Source: a virus | Length of the DNA: 41,285 nt | Direction: 5' to 3' (one strand) | Virus record (IMG/VR): IMGVR_UViG_3300042866_000147 | Span: 1-41,285 of that record | Part shown: piece by piece, positions 25,501 to 32,337 of the stretch | How the letters are laid out: each line of letters begins with the position of its first letter | Position numbering within the stretch: the first letter of the stretch is position 1 | The notes under the pieces: generated by a model | Told to the model about the DNA's origin: nothing | What the model saw: the letters and a program-made list of their open reading frames with translations, nothing else | Databases searched by the model: none | Made by a program: the position numbers and the translations under genes

Positions 25501-28142
25501 AGATCAGCTATTCTCTTACTAGAGGTTAAAGCATCAACTTGTGTTTGTTCAGTGATAAGCTTATACATAGCATGTTTCTGCACTTCAACAAAATGAGCTC
25601 TTCCTCCACCAAATAATACACTCTCTAACTTAAGAACATTACCTAGTGTAGGTTGTCCAAAAGAAGTCTCTGGAGAATTAAATACTTGTCTGTAAGCAGA
25701 CTCAGGATTATTAAATCCATCTAATTTATTAGGATAACAATTTAAGTTTTCACTTGTGTTGCTAGCTACTATTTTATAATTACTTAGTCCTGATGTTCTT
25801 ACAGGGAAAGTGGTAGAGTTAAATGTTTTAACGTTGTTACCACCTACAACACTACCTACTGTTATACTTTGTAATGCTCCTGTAACTGGATCTGTATAAT
25901 TAAATGTAACAGAACTAACAGCTGAATTATTTGTAATTGTATAAGTAGTAGTTGTAGTATTTGTAAATGTTGCAGAACCACTATTTACAACAGGAAGTGT
26001 GATAGAACATATTTCAGTGGTACTGCTAGTAAAAGCTTGTGTATCTACTTCTCCTGTAAAACAGTTTGTGTATTGTAAGATACCAGGAGTTGTCACTGAT
26101 ACAGAGAACGTATCACATTGAGAGTTGTAAGCATTGTTTCTCTCAAGTAAGAATGGATCTTCACTTAAGTCATTGTATGGATAGTTAGGATAGTAGTAGT
26201 ATGTAGCATTAGGATCAGCAGGATCTTCTCTAGTGTATTTACCTACATTTCTAAGAATACCTTTAGCAATAATAGATTTGTTTGTACTTCTATTACCTCT
26301 TACTATTTTAAATCCAGCAATAGATGCCTTCTCTTCATTTGTTAAACTAGAGCTTTGAATAGCAAATGCCACTTGTTGTACATCTATCTTCACACCTATT
26401 GGATAGATAGCATTGGCAACTTGCATTACAGGTTCTATCTGACCTCCATTATATACAATGCTTGGACTCTCAAAGTAAGGACTTACAAGAACATCAGGAA
26501 ATTTATGGTGTCTAATTGGTTTACCAGCTAAGTCTCCCCATACATCTACGTTACATGGATACTCCTCAGTAGACTCCCAATATGCAAAGTCTCCAGATTG
26601 ATAAGGGTATGCCTCTCCTATCTTCCTAGTATTGTCTGTAGGAACAGGATACGTTGTAGATACACTGGCTGTATTATATATTTTCCAATTAGGACTATAT
26701 TTATAAAGTGTAACAGGTTCAACATTAGTAGCAGTACCTATGAAGTCAGGAGTTGCATTAGGACCAGTTTCATAAATAGGAGTTAAATCATTAGAAATTG
26801 GTGATCTACCAGGAATATGAAAACCATCTGTTTGCTTACCATTGGTTAATAAGAATACAATTTCAAATGCATAAACCTCATCTCTTAAATATCCTCTTAA
26901 GTTGGAAGTATAAAAACCATCAGCATAGGTGTTACCAGCTGGCAGTTTATATGTCTCCCATTGAAGTTGTACTTGATTAGCAACGCTTTGATAGTTGATT
27001 CTATCAATAGAAGTTAAGTTGTCCCAAACAATAACATCTTGTACGTTTGTTACATCTTGAGCAATCTCATAATAAGGAAACTTTTCAAGAACATCTGCAA
27101 GACTCAAAGGAATCTGAGTTGTGTTCTGTCCTGTATAAGTTATACTTGTAGACTTTTCTTCAATGTTATATGTTCCCACTAATTCTACAGTGGTACCATT
27201 ATTAATGGTCTTTATAACAGCTAAGTTAAAGTATTGGAAGTATCCTGTAACATCTAAGTTAGTAATATTTAATACAATAGATTCACCTACAGAATATTGA
27301 AAATCAGGAGTTGTTATTTCTGTATTAGCAATAGATGTAGGATTAGTTATAGAGAAGTAGGATGTATAAGCATCTCCTGAAGCATTACCATATTGAATAG
27401 CAAATTGATAAGTACCAGCTCTCAAATCTCCTCCTACAACAATTTCAGCAACTTCTATATTAGGAATTTGAAAGTTAGGTTGTACATCTAACTTATTACA
27501 ATCAAGAACTCCTTGTCCATCTACTACTAGAATAGTTGGATCACAAGTATTACCTCCTTCATATGAAAAAACATATGGAACTTGCTCAATGTTAATATAT
27601 CTTCTTGGATTTAATCCATCAGTCCAATATACCTCAGTGGTACAGTTTGTAATCTTATGTACAGCCTTGTGTATTGGATAGTTTATATCAAAGTTTAAAC
27701 ATTCTGAGTTAGCACAAACTGTTAAGTCTGTATCAGGAATAGGAGTACAAAGTGTGCGATATACACAATCATTGTTATCCATATATCCTATCTCACTTCC
27801 TCCTGTTTGAGGATTCGCTAAGAAGAATATGTGTTTGTTTTTCTCTTGTATGAAATGAGTTCCAATAAGCTGAAAGCCTTCAGGAAACTCTAAGCAAGCT
27901 TCATTACTTGGCTCATTCTGATAGCTTACAGAATTAGCGTCAAAGTTTTCTAATGCTGCGTTTAGAGCATAAGAAAGCTTACCCTTCTGTATTTGATTTA
28001 CAGAAGAGTCCATGTCTAATCCAACTCTGCCAAGATTAAATTCTTGTCTTACGTTAGATGTTCCTTGATTATCTATTCCATCCTCTGCCATATCTTGAGC
28101 TTCTATTTGGTAATTCATATTGTCCAAAGCGTTGTAAGTCAT
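22581..28142 (-). CDS. Muzzle-like tail protein with modular Thr-linked C-terminus
   Basis: A 1853-residue protein. The N-terminal region ('GRVGLDMDSSVNQIQKGKLS', then 'YALNAALENFD' and 'FPEGFQLIGTHFI') fits the large tail stabilisation/muzzle proteins of crAss-like phages, which close the distal end of the tail and hold back the ejected proteins. The core of about 1500 residues is Asn/Tyr-rich and beta-rich; one short Thr tract interrupts it near residue 1150. From about residue 1545 the chain becomes a string of small modules separated by poly-Thr/Ser linkers: two short Cys-x-Leu-x-Gly units, a ~75-residue Cys-containing beta module and a final ~95-residue beta domain. The ATG at 28142 overlaps the upstream gene by 74 nt; an internal ATG at 28091 (MAEDGIDNQG) would cut this to 23 nt and could be the true start. 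Its position directly after ring-type genes supports the call. Confidence 0.72.
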   Translation of the reverse strand: MTYNALDNMNYQIEAQDMAEDGIDNQGTSNVRQEFNLGRVGLDMDSSVNQIQKGKLSYALNAALENFDANSVSYQNEPSNEACLEFPEGFQLIGTHFIQEKNKHIFFLANPQTGGSEIGYMDNNDCVYRTLCTPIPDTDLTVCANSECLNFDINYPIHKAVHKITNCTTEVYWTDGLNPRRYINIEQVPYVFSYEGGNTCDPTILVVDGQGVLDCNKLDVQPNFQIPNIEVAEIVVGGDLRAGTYQFAIQYGNASGDAYTSYFSITNPTSIANTEITTPDFQYSVGESIVLNITNLDVTGYFQYFNLAVIKTINNGTTVELVGTYNIEEKSTSITYTGQNTTQIPLSLADVLEKFPYYEIAQDVTNVQDVIVWDNLTSIDRINYQSVANQVQLQWETYKLPAGNTYADGFYTSNLRGYLRDEVYAFEIVFLLTNGKQTDGFHIPGRSPISNDLTPIYETGPNATPDFIGTATNVEPVTLYKYSPNWKIYNTASVSTTYPVPTDNTRKIGEAYPYQSGDFAYWESTEEYPCNVDVWGDLAGKPIRHHKFPDVLVSPYFESPSIVYNGGQIEPVMQVANAIYPIGVKIDVQQVAFAIQSSSLTNEEKASIAGFKIVRGNRSTNKSIIAKGILRNVGKYTREDPADPNATYYYYPNYPYNDLSEDPFLLERNNAYNSQCDTFSVSVTTPGILQYTNCFTGEVDTQAFTSSTTEICSITLPVVNSGSATFTNTTTTTYTITNNSAVSSVTFNYTDPVTGALQSITVGSVVGGNNVKTFNSTTFPVRTSGLSNYKIVASNTSENLNCYPNKLDGFNNPESAYRQVFNSPETSFGQPTLGNVLKLESVLFGGGRAHFVEVQKHAMYKLITEQTQVDALTSSKRIADLGGFSPTAFFTAYQTYLQIYINGISRQNFAYSFNSISSYDYSADISNNQGIKQRQLDLAQYVFPGVQNVGDNYDLNNWNRESSVYVKTIDVRNGIPVSPLPYPNDTPSLVVAGVSQISDTSRFTISEAENCASPEAQRDIKVVSYYGSIKAINNAQWGQIYSYQTIDTGFQRIFSAISANDPEVIFGGDTYIGKFGFKTKLPFFIDNRVNAPDDSDIYYDEIGNVAYPQYWYSARSILSDFTVGSTVMKNIISTKAHYLDCPNDDIADSGTTTSTTTPAPGTVIAGSLNYVYDGKMYLFAYGIPYYYVESSINVDLRQAFNNLEGDFYPHVSSGIPDTWFQESRVPIALDNTYYYNTTFSKQNVENFFSHLPADWIQQLCYKNFPFRAIYSDRQESYSDNRINSWLIYRPVSFFDFPQNYGNLISLDGIQNRATLARFENKTLLYGNMLTLNTSNPQAAYLGNPSLFSSVEPPPIDYAETDLGYVGCQNKMLLKIPQGQITIDAKRCQVFLIQGTQATDISGFGSGLNRFFTNHLAFEILRYFPTVNTDNHFKNIGIHGVYDSVFERVIITKLDYVPQPGKEVFYDEVVKQFYVDQPVAGDLVVKKYIEVTDLEYFCNKSWTVSFNFNTKSWVSFHTYLPNFYIGENSFFYSGLNEGCDVTAVAVVPIPSPTTTTTTTRIIYCNLTGTAVVVGYPCLLGGTASQQTTTTTTTSTSTSTSTTTTTTTAVPFDCILIPGSFTTEPDCRLTAGEFIRVSVTTTSTTTPTPTTSTTTTPQPSLYRYSSAGPDDACGTALTMTNVILTDPPFCSATAIQCDEFVLSPAGVPVWVRTGNSYRAATINDPNTSGIATFDVGTCIVCTTTTSTSSTTTTTTTAAPVARTVTNLGASASDILGEIYIDSSVTLSGNVNVDTIIEVVVSTSTYGDITVYVTILNGNNAGVGSTSVGMGSLPSVSGQCIASSDNVYVTFIGYEC
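22880..23494 (-). repeat. Cluster of four poly-Thr coding tracts
   Basis: Four low-complexity ACN/TCN-type tracts (about 22880-22930, 23174-23237, 23323-23395 and 23467-23493) encode Thr/Ser linkers in the muzzle-like protein. Between them sit short modules. The mixed ACT/ACA/ACC codons show these are not pure trinucleotide repeats. Confidence 0.85.
24671..24696 (-). repeat. Short poly-Thr tract within muzzle core
   Basis: Encodes a Thr/Ser run ('TTTSTTTPAP') near residue 1150, inside the main body of the muzzle-like protein, presumably a surface loop. Confidence 0.75.
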
Positions 28143-29040
28143 TTCTTACTCTTCTTTGTTTAGTCCATGCGTCTTGCTTCTTAATTTCAGTGTAAGCCAT
28201 AATGAATGCTTCATCATGTAGCTGTTTGTAATATGCTAGCTTCTGTTGTATTTGATTAAAAGTTTCATCATTGATTTGATTAGCCAATGTCTCAAACACC
28301 TTGTATTTAATAAACGCTTCTACAAACTCTCTAATACGATAGTTATCAGGAATTAACTGATTACCAATAGCATCATAGTCTGTAGCATAGAATATCATAT
28401 GAACTATACCACAACCAAAGTTAGTGACAAACTTATTATCTCTAATGTCAAAGCTATCATATCCTGCTGATCCTGGAGTGAACTCATGTATAGGAGGAGC
28501 AGGTGTATAGAATTCCCAAGCATCTGTATAACTTACATCACACTTACTTTGACAAGATATATTACCTGGTTTTAATAAGTATTCTCTTTTTATTGATCTA
28601 GCAATCTGTTGATTGGTTTTATATACTGCTTGGATGATATCAGGCATACACGTAGGACATCCTGTTGTACAGTTAGGTTCTACACAAGGAACTCCACCAC
28701 TAATAATAGGAGAGACTTGTATTGTTGTTTGAGAAGCAGCTTGAGAATAGAACGAGTTAGCTGTTTGATATGGGTAGTTAGATGGTATCTCTGTACACAT
28801 CCAAGCCTCTCTAACAGCAAAGAAGTTATCAGGAAGTCTAGCCTCATAACCAGAAATATCTAGCGTCTGTTCAGCAATGACATAACTTGACCTACCTAAC
28901 TTCTGTAGACATTTGTCTAAGTAAGTAGGGAAAAGCAAATCATCCACTGCTCCTGTGTCAAAGTAGGATTTTAACTCTTCCTTAACAACTGAATAAATTG
29001 GTTCAGGTGAGACAAAATTGTATCTGTAATAGTATGCCAT
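28069..29040 (-). CDS. Ring/tail-tubular-type protein, 323 aa
   Basis: The N-terminal 110 residues ('EPIYSVVKEELKSYFDTGAV', 'LFPTYLDKCLQKLG', 'LDISGYEARLPDNFFAVREA') have the helical layout of head-tail adaptor or tail-tubular proteins such as P22 gp4 and T7 gp11. A Cys-rich insert lies near residues 118-170 ('CVEPNCTTGCPTCMPD'). The C-terminal part is helical ('EAFIKYKVFETLANQIND', 'KLAYYKQLHDEAFIMAYTEI') and ends in a basic, Arg-rich tail, again typical of this family. In crAss-like phages several such proteins stack into rings under the portal, directly before the muzzle gene, as here. The assignment to one particular ring is not possible by eye. Confidence 0.65.
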   Translation of the reverse strand: MAYYYRYNFVSPEPIYSVVKEELKSYFDTGAVDDLLFPTYLDKCLQKLGRSSYVIAEQTLDISGYEARLPDNFFAVREAWMCTEIPSNYPYQTANSFYSQAASQTTIQVSPIISGGVPCVEPNCTTGCPTCMPDIIQAVYKTNQQIARSIKREYLLKPGNISCQSKCDVSYTDAWEFYTPAPPIHEFTPGSAGYDSFDIRDNKFVTNFGCGIVHMIFYATDYDAIGNQLIPDNYRIREFVEAFIKYKVFETLANQINDETFNQIQQKLAYYKQLHDEAFIMAYTEIKKQDAWTKQRRVRNDLQRFGQYELPNRSSRYGRGWNR

Positions 29041-29046
29041 GTTCTT

Positions 29047-29523
29047 TTATTTTTTCCATTCACAATAAATGTGTTGGTATTTATCATCTGTTTTTATGTA
29101 ATGTGACAGCAATCTAGAAGTGGTACGAGAAGGTTTGAAATACCAAAGATTTATATTACGAATCCTAGTGGACTCTTTAAACCACATCCAACCAAAAAAG
29201 AATCCCTCTGTATGAAAGTTGAAGTTGTAGATGATTTTTCCCTTTTGTTTTGTCTTCTGCCAGTCTACTGGTAGGTTAACCACTTCTTTTCCATCAACTG
29301 TCTTTGTTTTCTTTCTCTTCTTTTTATTGATAGAGAACTCACCAAAGCCAAAAGGAAGTCTTGCTTTCTCTCCTGTTTCTAGAATGTAGTTTTTAAAATT
29401 GTCATTATATAAATATATAATGTTTCGCCACTCATCAAATGTAATTTTTATGGTGGGATGTTTCTTACAAAAGTTACTGTAGTTTTCTTTACTAGAGCTT
29501 CTCCAGTCTATCTTAGTACGCAT
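29047..29523 (-). CDS. Conserved crass-type structural protein, 158 aa
   Basis: A basic 158-residue protein. The central stretch ('LPFGFGEFSINKKKRKKTK', then 'VNLPVDWQKTKQKGKIIYNF', then 'GWMWFKESTRIRNINLWYFK') is one I associate with a small conserved protein of the crAss-like tail region. It is rich in Lys, Trp, Phe and Tyr and has no membrane segment. It is placed between two ring-type genes, its start overlaps the upstream stop as TAATG, and only 6 nt separate it from the next gene. A ring or adaptor part of the neck is most likely; contact with nucleic acid through the Lys-rich loop is possible but unproven. Confidence 0.55.
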   Translation of the reverse strand: MRTKIDWRSSSKENYSNFCKKHPTIKITFDEWRNIIYLYNDNFKNYILETGEKARLPFGFGEFSINKKKRKKTKTVDGKEVVNLPVDWQKTKQKGKIIYNFNFHTEGFFFGWMWFKESTRIRNINLWYFKPSRTTSRLLSHYIKTDDKYQHIYCEWKK

Positions 29524-30260
29524 TAGCTTGTTGGTTTTGCATTGGGAGCTTGTCCATCAATGCCATCAAATGTTTGGTCTGTTTTAATGCTAAAGTATGT
29601 CGATAATAGTTTTTGAGAAGTAAGTTGTAACACTTGTGTTATTAAGTAGCCTGGGCATCCAAACTCTTTGTCTAATGGATTTATACAATACTCTTCATTT
29701 GTTACAGAAGGAATGTTTCCACAAGCACAATCATCAGGATATAAAATACTGTTTGGAATATCTTCTTCAAAGAATGCAGATATTCTAACTGATTTTAAGT
29801 TAGGATTGTTAACATATAGATACCCACCATTAGCTATCCAATAGTATTGTTCAGCTTTTATGATAGGAAGTTTTAATAGATTTAAGTATCTATTGATTGT
29901 AATCTCTTTGAATCTTTTTCCTTTACCTCCCATAGCGTTTATAGAATAAACACCTTGGATTAAGTATTGATAGTTTCCCTCACTGATGCGAGGAAGTTTG
30001 TATTTGCTTCTTGCAACTTGACAAGGGTCCACATATTCACAGCAATCAGAAATAGGCACCTCTAGCATTTCCAAACAAGGAAGTGTTTGAAATACAGTAT
30101 CAGTAGCCCAAAGCTTTCTGAGATTAGTCTCACGTTTGATTAGTAAAAATGTGTTGTTCTTGATTTCAGACGCAACCACTCTATCAGTAATTAGATTATC
30201 TGTAGTGAGCAATTTATGTACTGAACGTACATCTGAAACCATTTGTCTTAATGTTGCCAT
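29523..30260 (-). CDS. Ring/adaptor-type structural protein, 245 aa
   Basis: A 245-residue protein beginning with a helix ('MATLRQMVSDVRSVHKLLTT'), followed by a segment that often opens crAss-type ring proteins ('LITDRVVASEIKNNTFLLIK'). Mid-protein cysteines occur at 'CCEYVDPC', and a second Cys set lies near residues 178-203. The alternating beta strands and the 'YYWIANGGYLYVNNPNLKSV' stretch fit a beta-sandwich tail or collar part. TAATG overlaps occur at both ends of the gene, so its output is probably coupled to the phosphoesterase before it and the 158-aa protein after it. Structural role inferred from context and family impression. Confidence 0.58.
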   Translation of the reverse strand: MATLRQMVSDVRSVHKLLTTDNLITDRVVASEIKNNTFLLIKRETNLRKLWATDTVFQTLPCLEMLEVPISDCCEYVDPCQVARSKYKLPRISEGNYQYLIQGVYSINAMGGKGKRFKEITINRYLNLLKLPIIKAEQYYWIANGGYLYVNNPNLKSVRISAFFEEDIPNSILYPDDCACGNIPSVTNEEYCINPLDKEFGCPGYLITQVLQLTSQKLLSTYFSIKTDQTFDGIDGQAPNAKPTS

Positions 30261-31510
30261 TATAAATACTGTTTGAATATATTTGTCATCCCATCACAGT
30301 CATCTATTAAAAATCCTGTTACTTCTGCCTTGGACATTGTGTGACCCATCTTGTCGTCCCAAAGACTTTTAGCATTTGAAAATGCTGGAATTTGATAAAA
30401 CTTTATACCATTGAAATCATGACTCACCTCATGGTGTTTGTCTCCTGTAAAAATGTAAAACTTGCTATGACTAGACCAATGTTCTCTAAACTCTATTGGG
30501 AATAAAGCTGCAAGCTTAGCTGGTTTGATAGCATCTCCATGGTTAAACATCAATGCTGAATCACCATAGCTTACATACTTTCTATACTTAGGAGATAAAT
30601 CAAATGCTAATCTCTCTGTATTTCTGAAGTAGGTTTGTAACCAGTTAACTAAATGCCAACCTACAAACTCATCATGATTACCTGCCACATAGATTACATT
30701 TACATTCTGAGCATATTGTAATAACATTGTAATCATTAACACCTCATGTCCACAGATGTATTCAAAAGATGTATGATATGTATGCGTGTTCTGTTGAGGA
30801 GTTCCTTTTGTAGTGGCATTTGTATACTCACTGTTAAACTCATCAGATCCTATTATGTAAGTTATGTTCTGCAAGTTGTTGGATAACTGAGCTTGATTAG
30901 CTATCAGTTCCACCTTGTACATAATGTTAGCTAGTCTATCTGCTACATTATTATTACCATCTATGTCCCATTTGTTTAAGTGAGAGTCTTGTTTGTTGAT
31001 AACTAACATACCATTTGGTTTGTTAAAGTCAACCTTAGGACTCATAACTTCTTGAGACACAGGCTTATATGAAGCTAAAAAGTCTACAAACACATCTTGA
31101 AAAACTTGTTCTGTAGACTTCTTCCCTAACCATGCTTTGACTTGCCAATGAGGATTGTTTCCATTTCCCCAGAAGTTTTGAACATATTTGGTTATCTCCC
31201 ACTTCTCTGTATCTATCTTACATTTCTCAATGAGTTCGTCTAAACTCTTAACCTCTTCGCTAAAGTTGGCTACAACCTCTCCTGTACCCTTAGCTAGATC
31301 TTCTGTAAACTTAATAACCCTGTTTTCTAGATCAGCAATATAGTTCCCTATCTCAGCATCTTCTTCACTCTTCTCTTGATTTCTTAATTCTTTTAATAGC
31401 TCATCCACCTCAAACTCTGTAATTCCAAGCTTATCAGCATAGAACTTTTTACTTTTTTTCCAGTGTAGAATCTCTTCTAGCTGTTGCAGCAAGGATTGAT
31501 TTTCAGGCAT
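30260..31510 (-). CDS. Calcineurin-like metallophosphoesterase with N-terminal HTH
   Basis: A 416-residue enzyme with the metal-binding motifs of the calcineurin-like superfamily in order: D175-S-H177 (DxH), 'GSDEFNSE' in place of GDxxD, G277-N-H-D280 (GNHD), 'FNHGD' and G356-D-K-H-H360 (replacing GHxH). The set looks complete, so activity on a phosphoester or nucleic acid is plausible, but the substrate cannot be read from sequence. The N-terminal ~50 residues ('KKFYADKLGITEFEVDELLK') look like a helix-turn-helix, and residues 50-110 are helical and acidic. It is the first gene after the terminator and promoter-like site at 31.5-31.65 kb and is coupled to ring-type genes by TAATG. An enzyme leading a tail operon is unusual; it may repair or process DNA during packaging, or be a virion component. 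Confidence 0.8.
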   Translation of the reverse strand: MPENQSLLQQLEEILHWKKSKKFYADKLGITEFEVDELLKELRNQEKSEEDAEIGNYIADLENRVIKFTEDLAKGTGEVVANFSEEVKSLDELIEKCKIDTEKWEITKYVQNFWGNGNNPHWQVKAWLGKKSTEQVFQDVFVDFLASYKPVSQEVMSPKVDFNKPNGMLVINKQDSHLNKWDIDGNNNVADRLANIMYKVELIANQAQLSNNLQNITYIIGSDEFNSEYTNATTKGTPQQNTHTYHTSFEYICGHEVLMITMLLQYAQNVNVIYVAGNHDEFVGWHLVNWLQTYFRNTERLAFDLSPKYRKYVSYGDSALMFNHGDAIKPAKLAALFPIEFREHWSSHSKFYIFTGDKHHEVSHDFNGIKFYQIPAFSNAKSLWDDKMGHTMSKAEVTGFLIDDCDGMTNIFKQYL

Positions 31511-31538
31511 ATGTAGTTTAGTTTAGTTAAAATTACTG

Positions 31539-31571
31539 TAAAGGTAGGAATTATTTTTGACATTTTCAAAA
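31539..31571 (-). promoter_or_regulatory. Candidate Bacteroidota-type promoter
   Basis: On the minus strand TTTTG (31567-31571) is followed after 20 nt by TACCTTTA (31539-31546), 7 of 8 matches to TAnnTTTG. It lies 29 nt before the phosphoesterase ATG and directly after a strong terminator, so a new transcription unit beginning here makes sense. Confidence 0.55.
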
Positions 31572-31624
31572 TTTTGTTAACTAATTTAATTATATAGAAT
31601 AACTTTTTTAGTTAGAGTTTAAAC

Positions 31625-31654
31625 AAAAAACCCCCAGGGTAGAAACCCTAGGGG
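31625..31654 (-). terminator. Rho-independent terminator
   Basis: On the minus strand a 10-bp stem (CCCCTAGGGT / ACCCTGGGGG with one G-U pair) closes a 4-nt loop and is followed at once by TTTTTTG. It lies 31 nt after the 209-aa gene and ends the fibre block. Confidence 0.9.
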
Positions 31655-31685
31655 AGACCATCTGTAAACCAACAAACAGGGGTTT

Positions 31686-32315
31686 TTAATCAGGTGTGTT
31701 GCAAGTTGCAACTAAACTAAATGTACCAGAGCTAGTGAAACAGTTCACTGTATCTGTTCTTAAGCGATAGCTACCTGCAGATAAGATGTTAGAAGGTAAT
31801 GTTGATGCCCAAGTTCCTGGACTCATGCTTGTCTGAGTATAAGTGAACGTATATAAAACTGTGGTATTTGCAGCATCCATAATGTAACATGCATATGTTC
31901 TTGTACCAGTTCCAGAGTAGTAATATCCACCAGGAGTGATAAGAGCTGTATTTCCTGCAGTCACTGTGAATGGAGCAGATTCACCTCCAGAACATGTAGC
32001 GAGTGCATTTCTATCACCAGTTATACATTCAACAAATGCTGTGGTTGTAGAGGTTGTTGTAGAAGTAGAAGTGCTACTAGTTGTAGTGGTTGTTGCACCA
32101 CTTAAAAGTATATCAAGATAATTTGTACAAGTGCCTGTAGATTGTACTCTGATAACAGAAGCATTATCAGGCACATTTAAAAGATTGTATCCTGCTACTA
32201 ATGCAGCTCTAGATACACCACTTGCTATTGCTGTGGTATATCCATCTACATTTGAATAAAGGTTAAAGGGACCTACGTCTGTCCCTGCTAATGTTAATGT
32301 TACTAAGACTGTCAT
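31686..32315 (-). CDS. GPF-domain, Thr-linked tail protein, 209 aa
   Basis: Residues 1-72 are a small domain ('VGPFNLYSNVDGY', 'LVAGYNLLNVPD', 'IRVQSTGTCTNYLDI') shared with the N-terminus of the 144-aa protein and, less closely, the 288-aa protein. Residues about 73-92 are a Thr/Ser linker. Residues 93-209 form a beta-sandwich-like module with paired cysteines ('VECITGDRNALATC', 'CYIMD', 'NCFTSSGTFSLVATC') that could bind a ligand or cap the fibre. It is the last gene before the terminator at 31.63-31.65 kb. Domain plus linker plus exchangeable module suggests an accessory receptor-binding or decoration protein; no family name can be given. Confidence 0.55.
   Translation of the reverse strand: MTVLVTLTLAGTDVGPFNLYSNVDGYTTAIASGVSRAALVAGYNLLNVPDNASVIRVQSTGTCTNYLDILLSGATTTTTSSTSTSTTTSTTTAFVECITGDRNALATCSGGESAPFTVTAGNTALITPGGYYYSGTGTRTYACYIMDAANTTVLYTFTYTQTSMSPGTWASTLPSNILSAGSYRLRTDTVNCFTSSGTFSLVATCNTPD
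32041..32096 (-). repeat. Poly-Thr coding tract
   Basis: Encodes the Thr/Ser linker of the 209-aa protein, between its GPF domain and C-terminal module. Confidence 0.85.
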
Positions 32316-32337
32316 ATTATTGATTTGTTTGGTTTAA

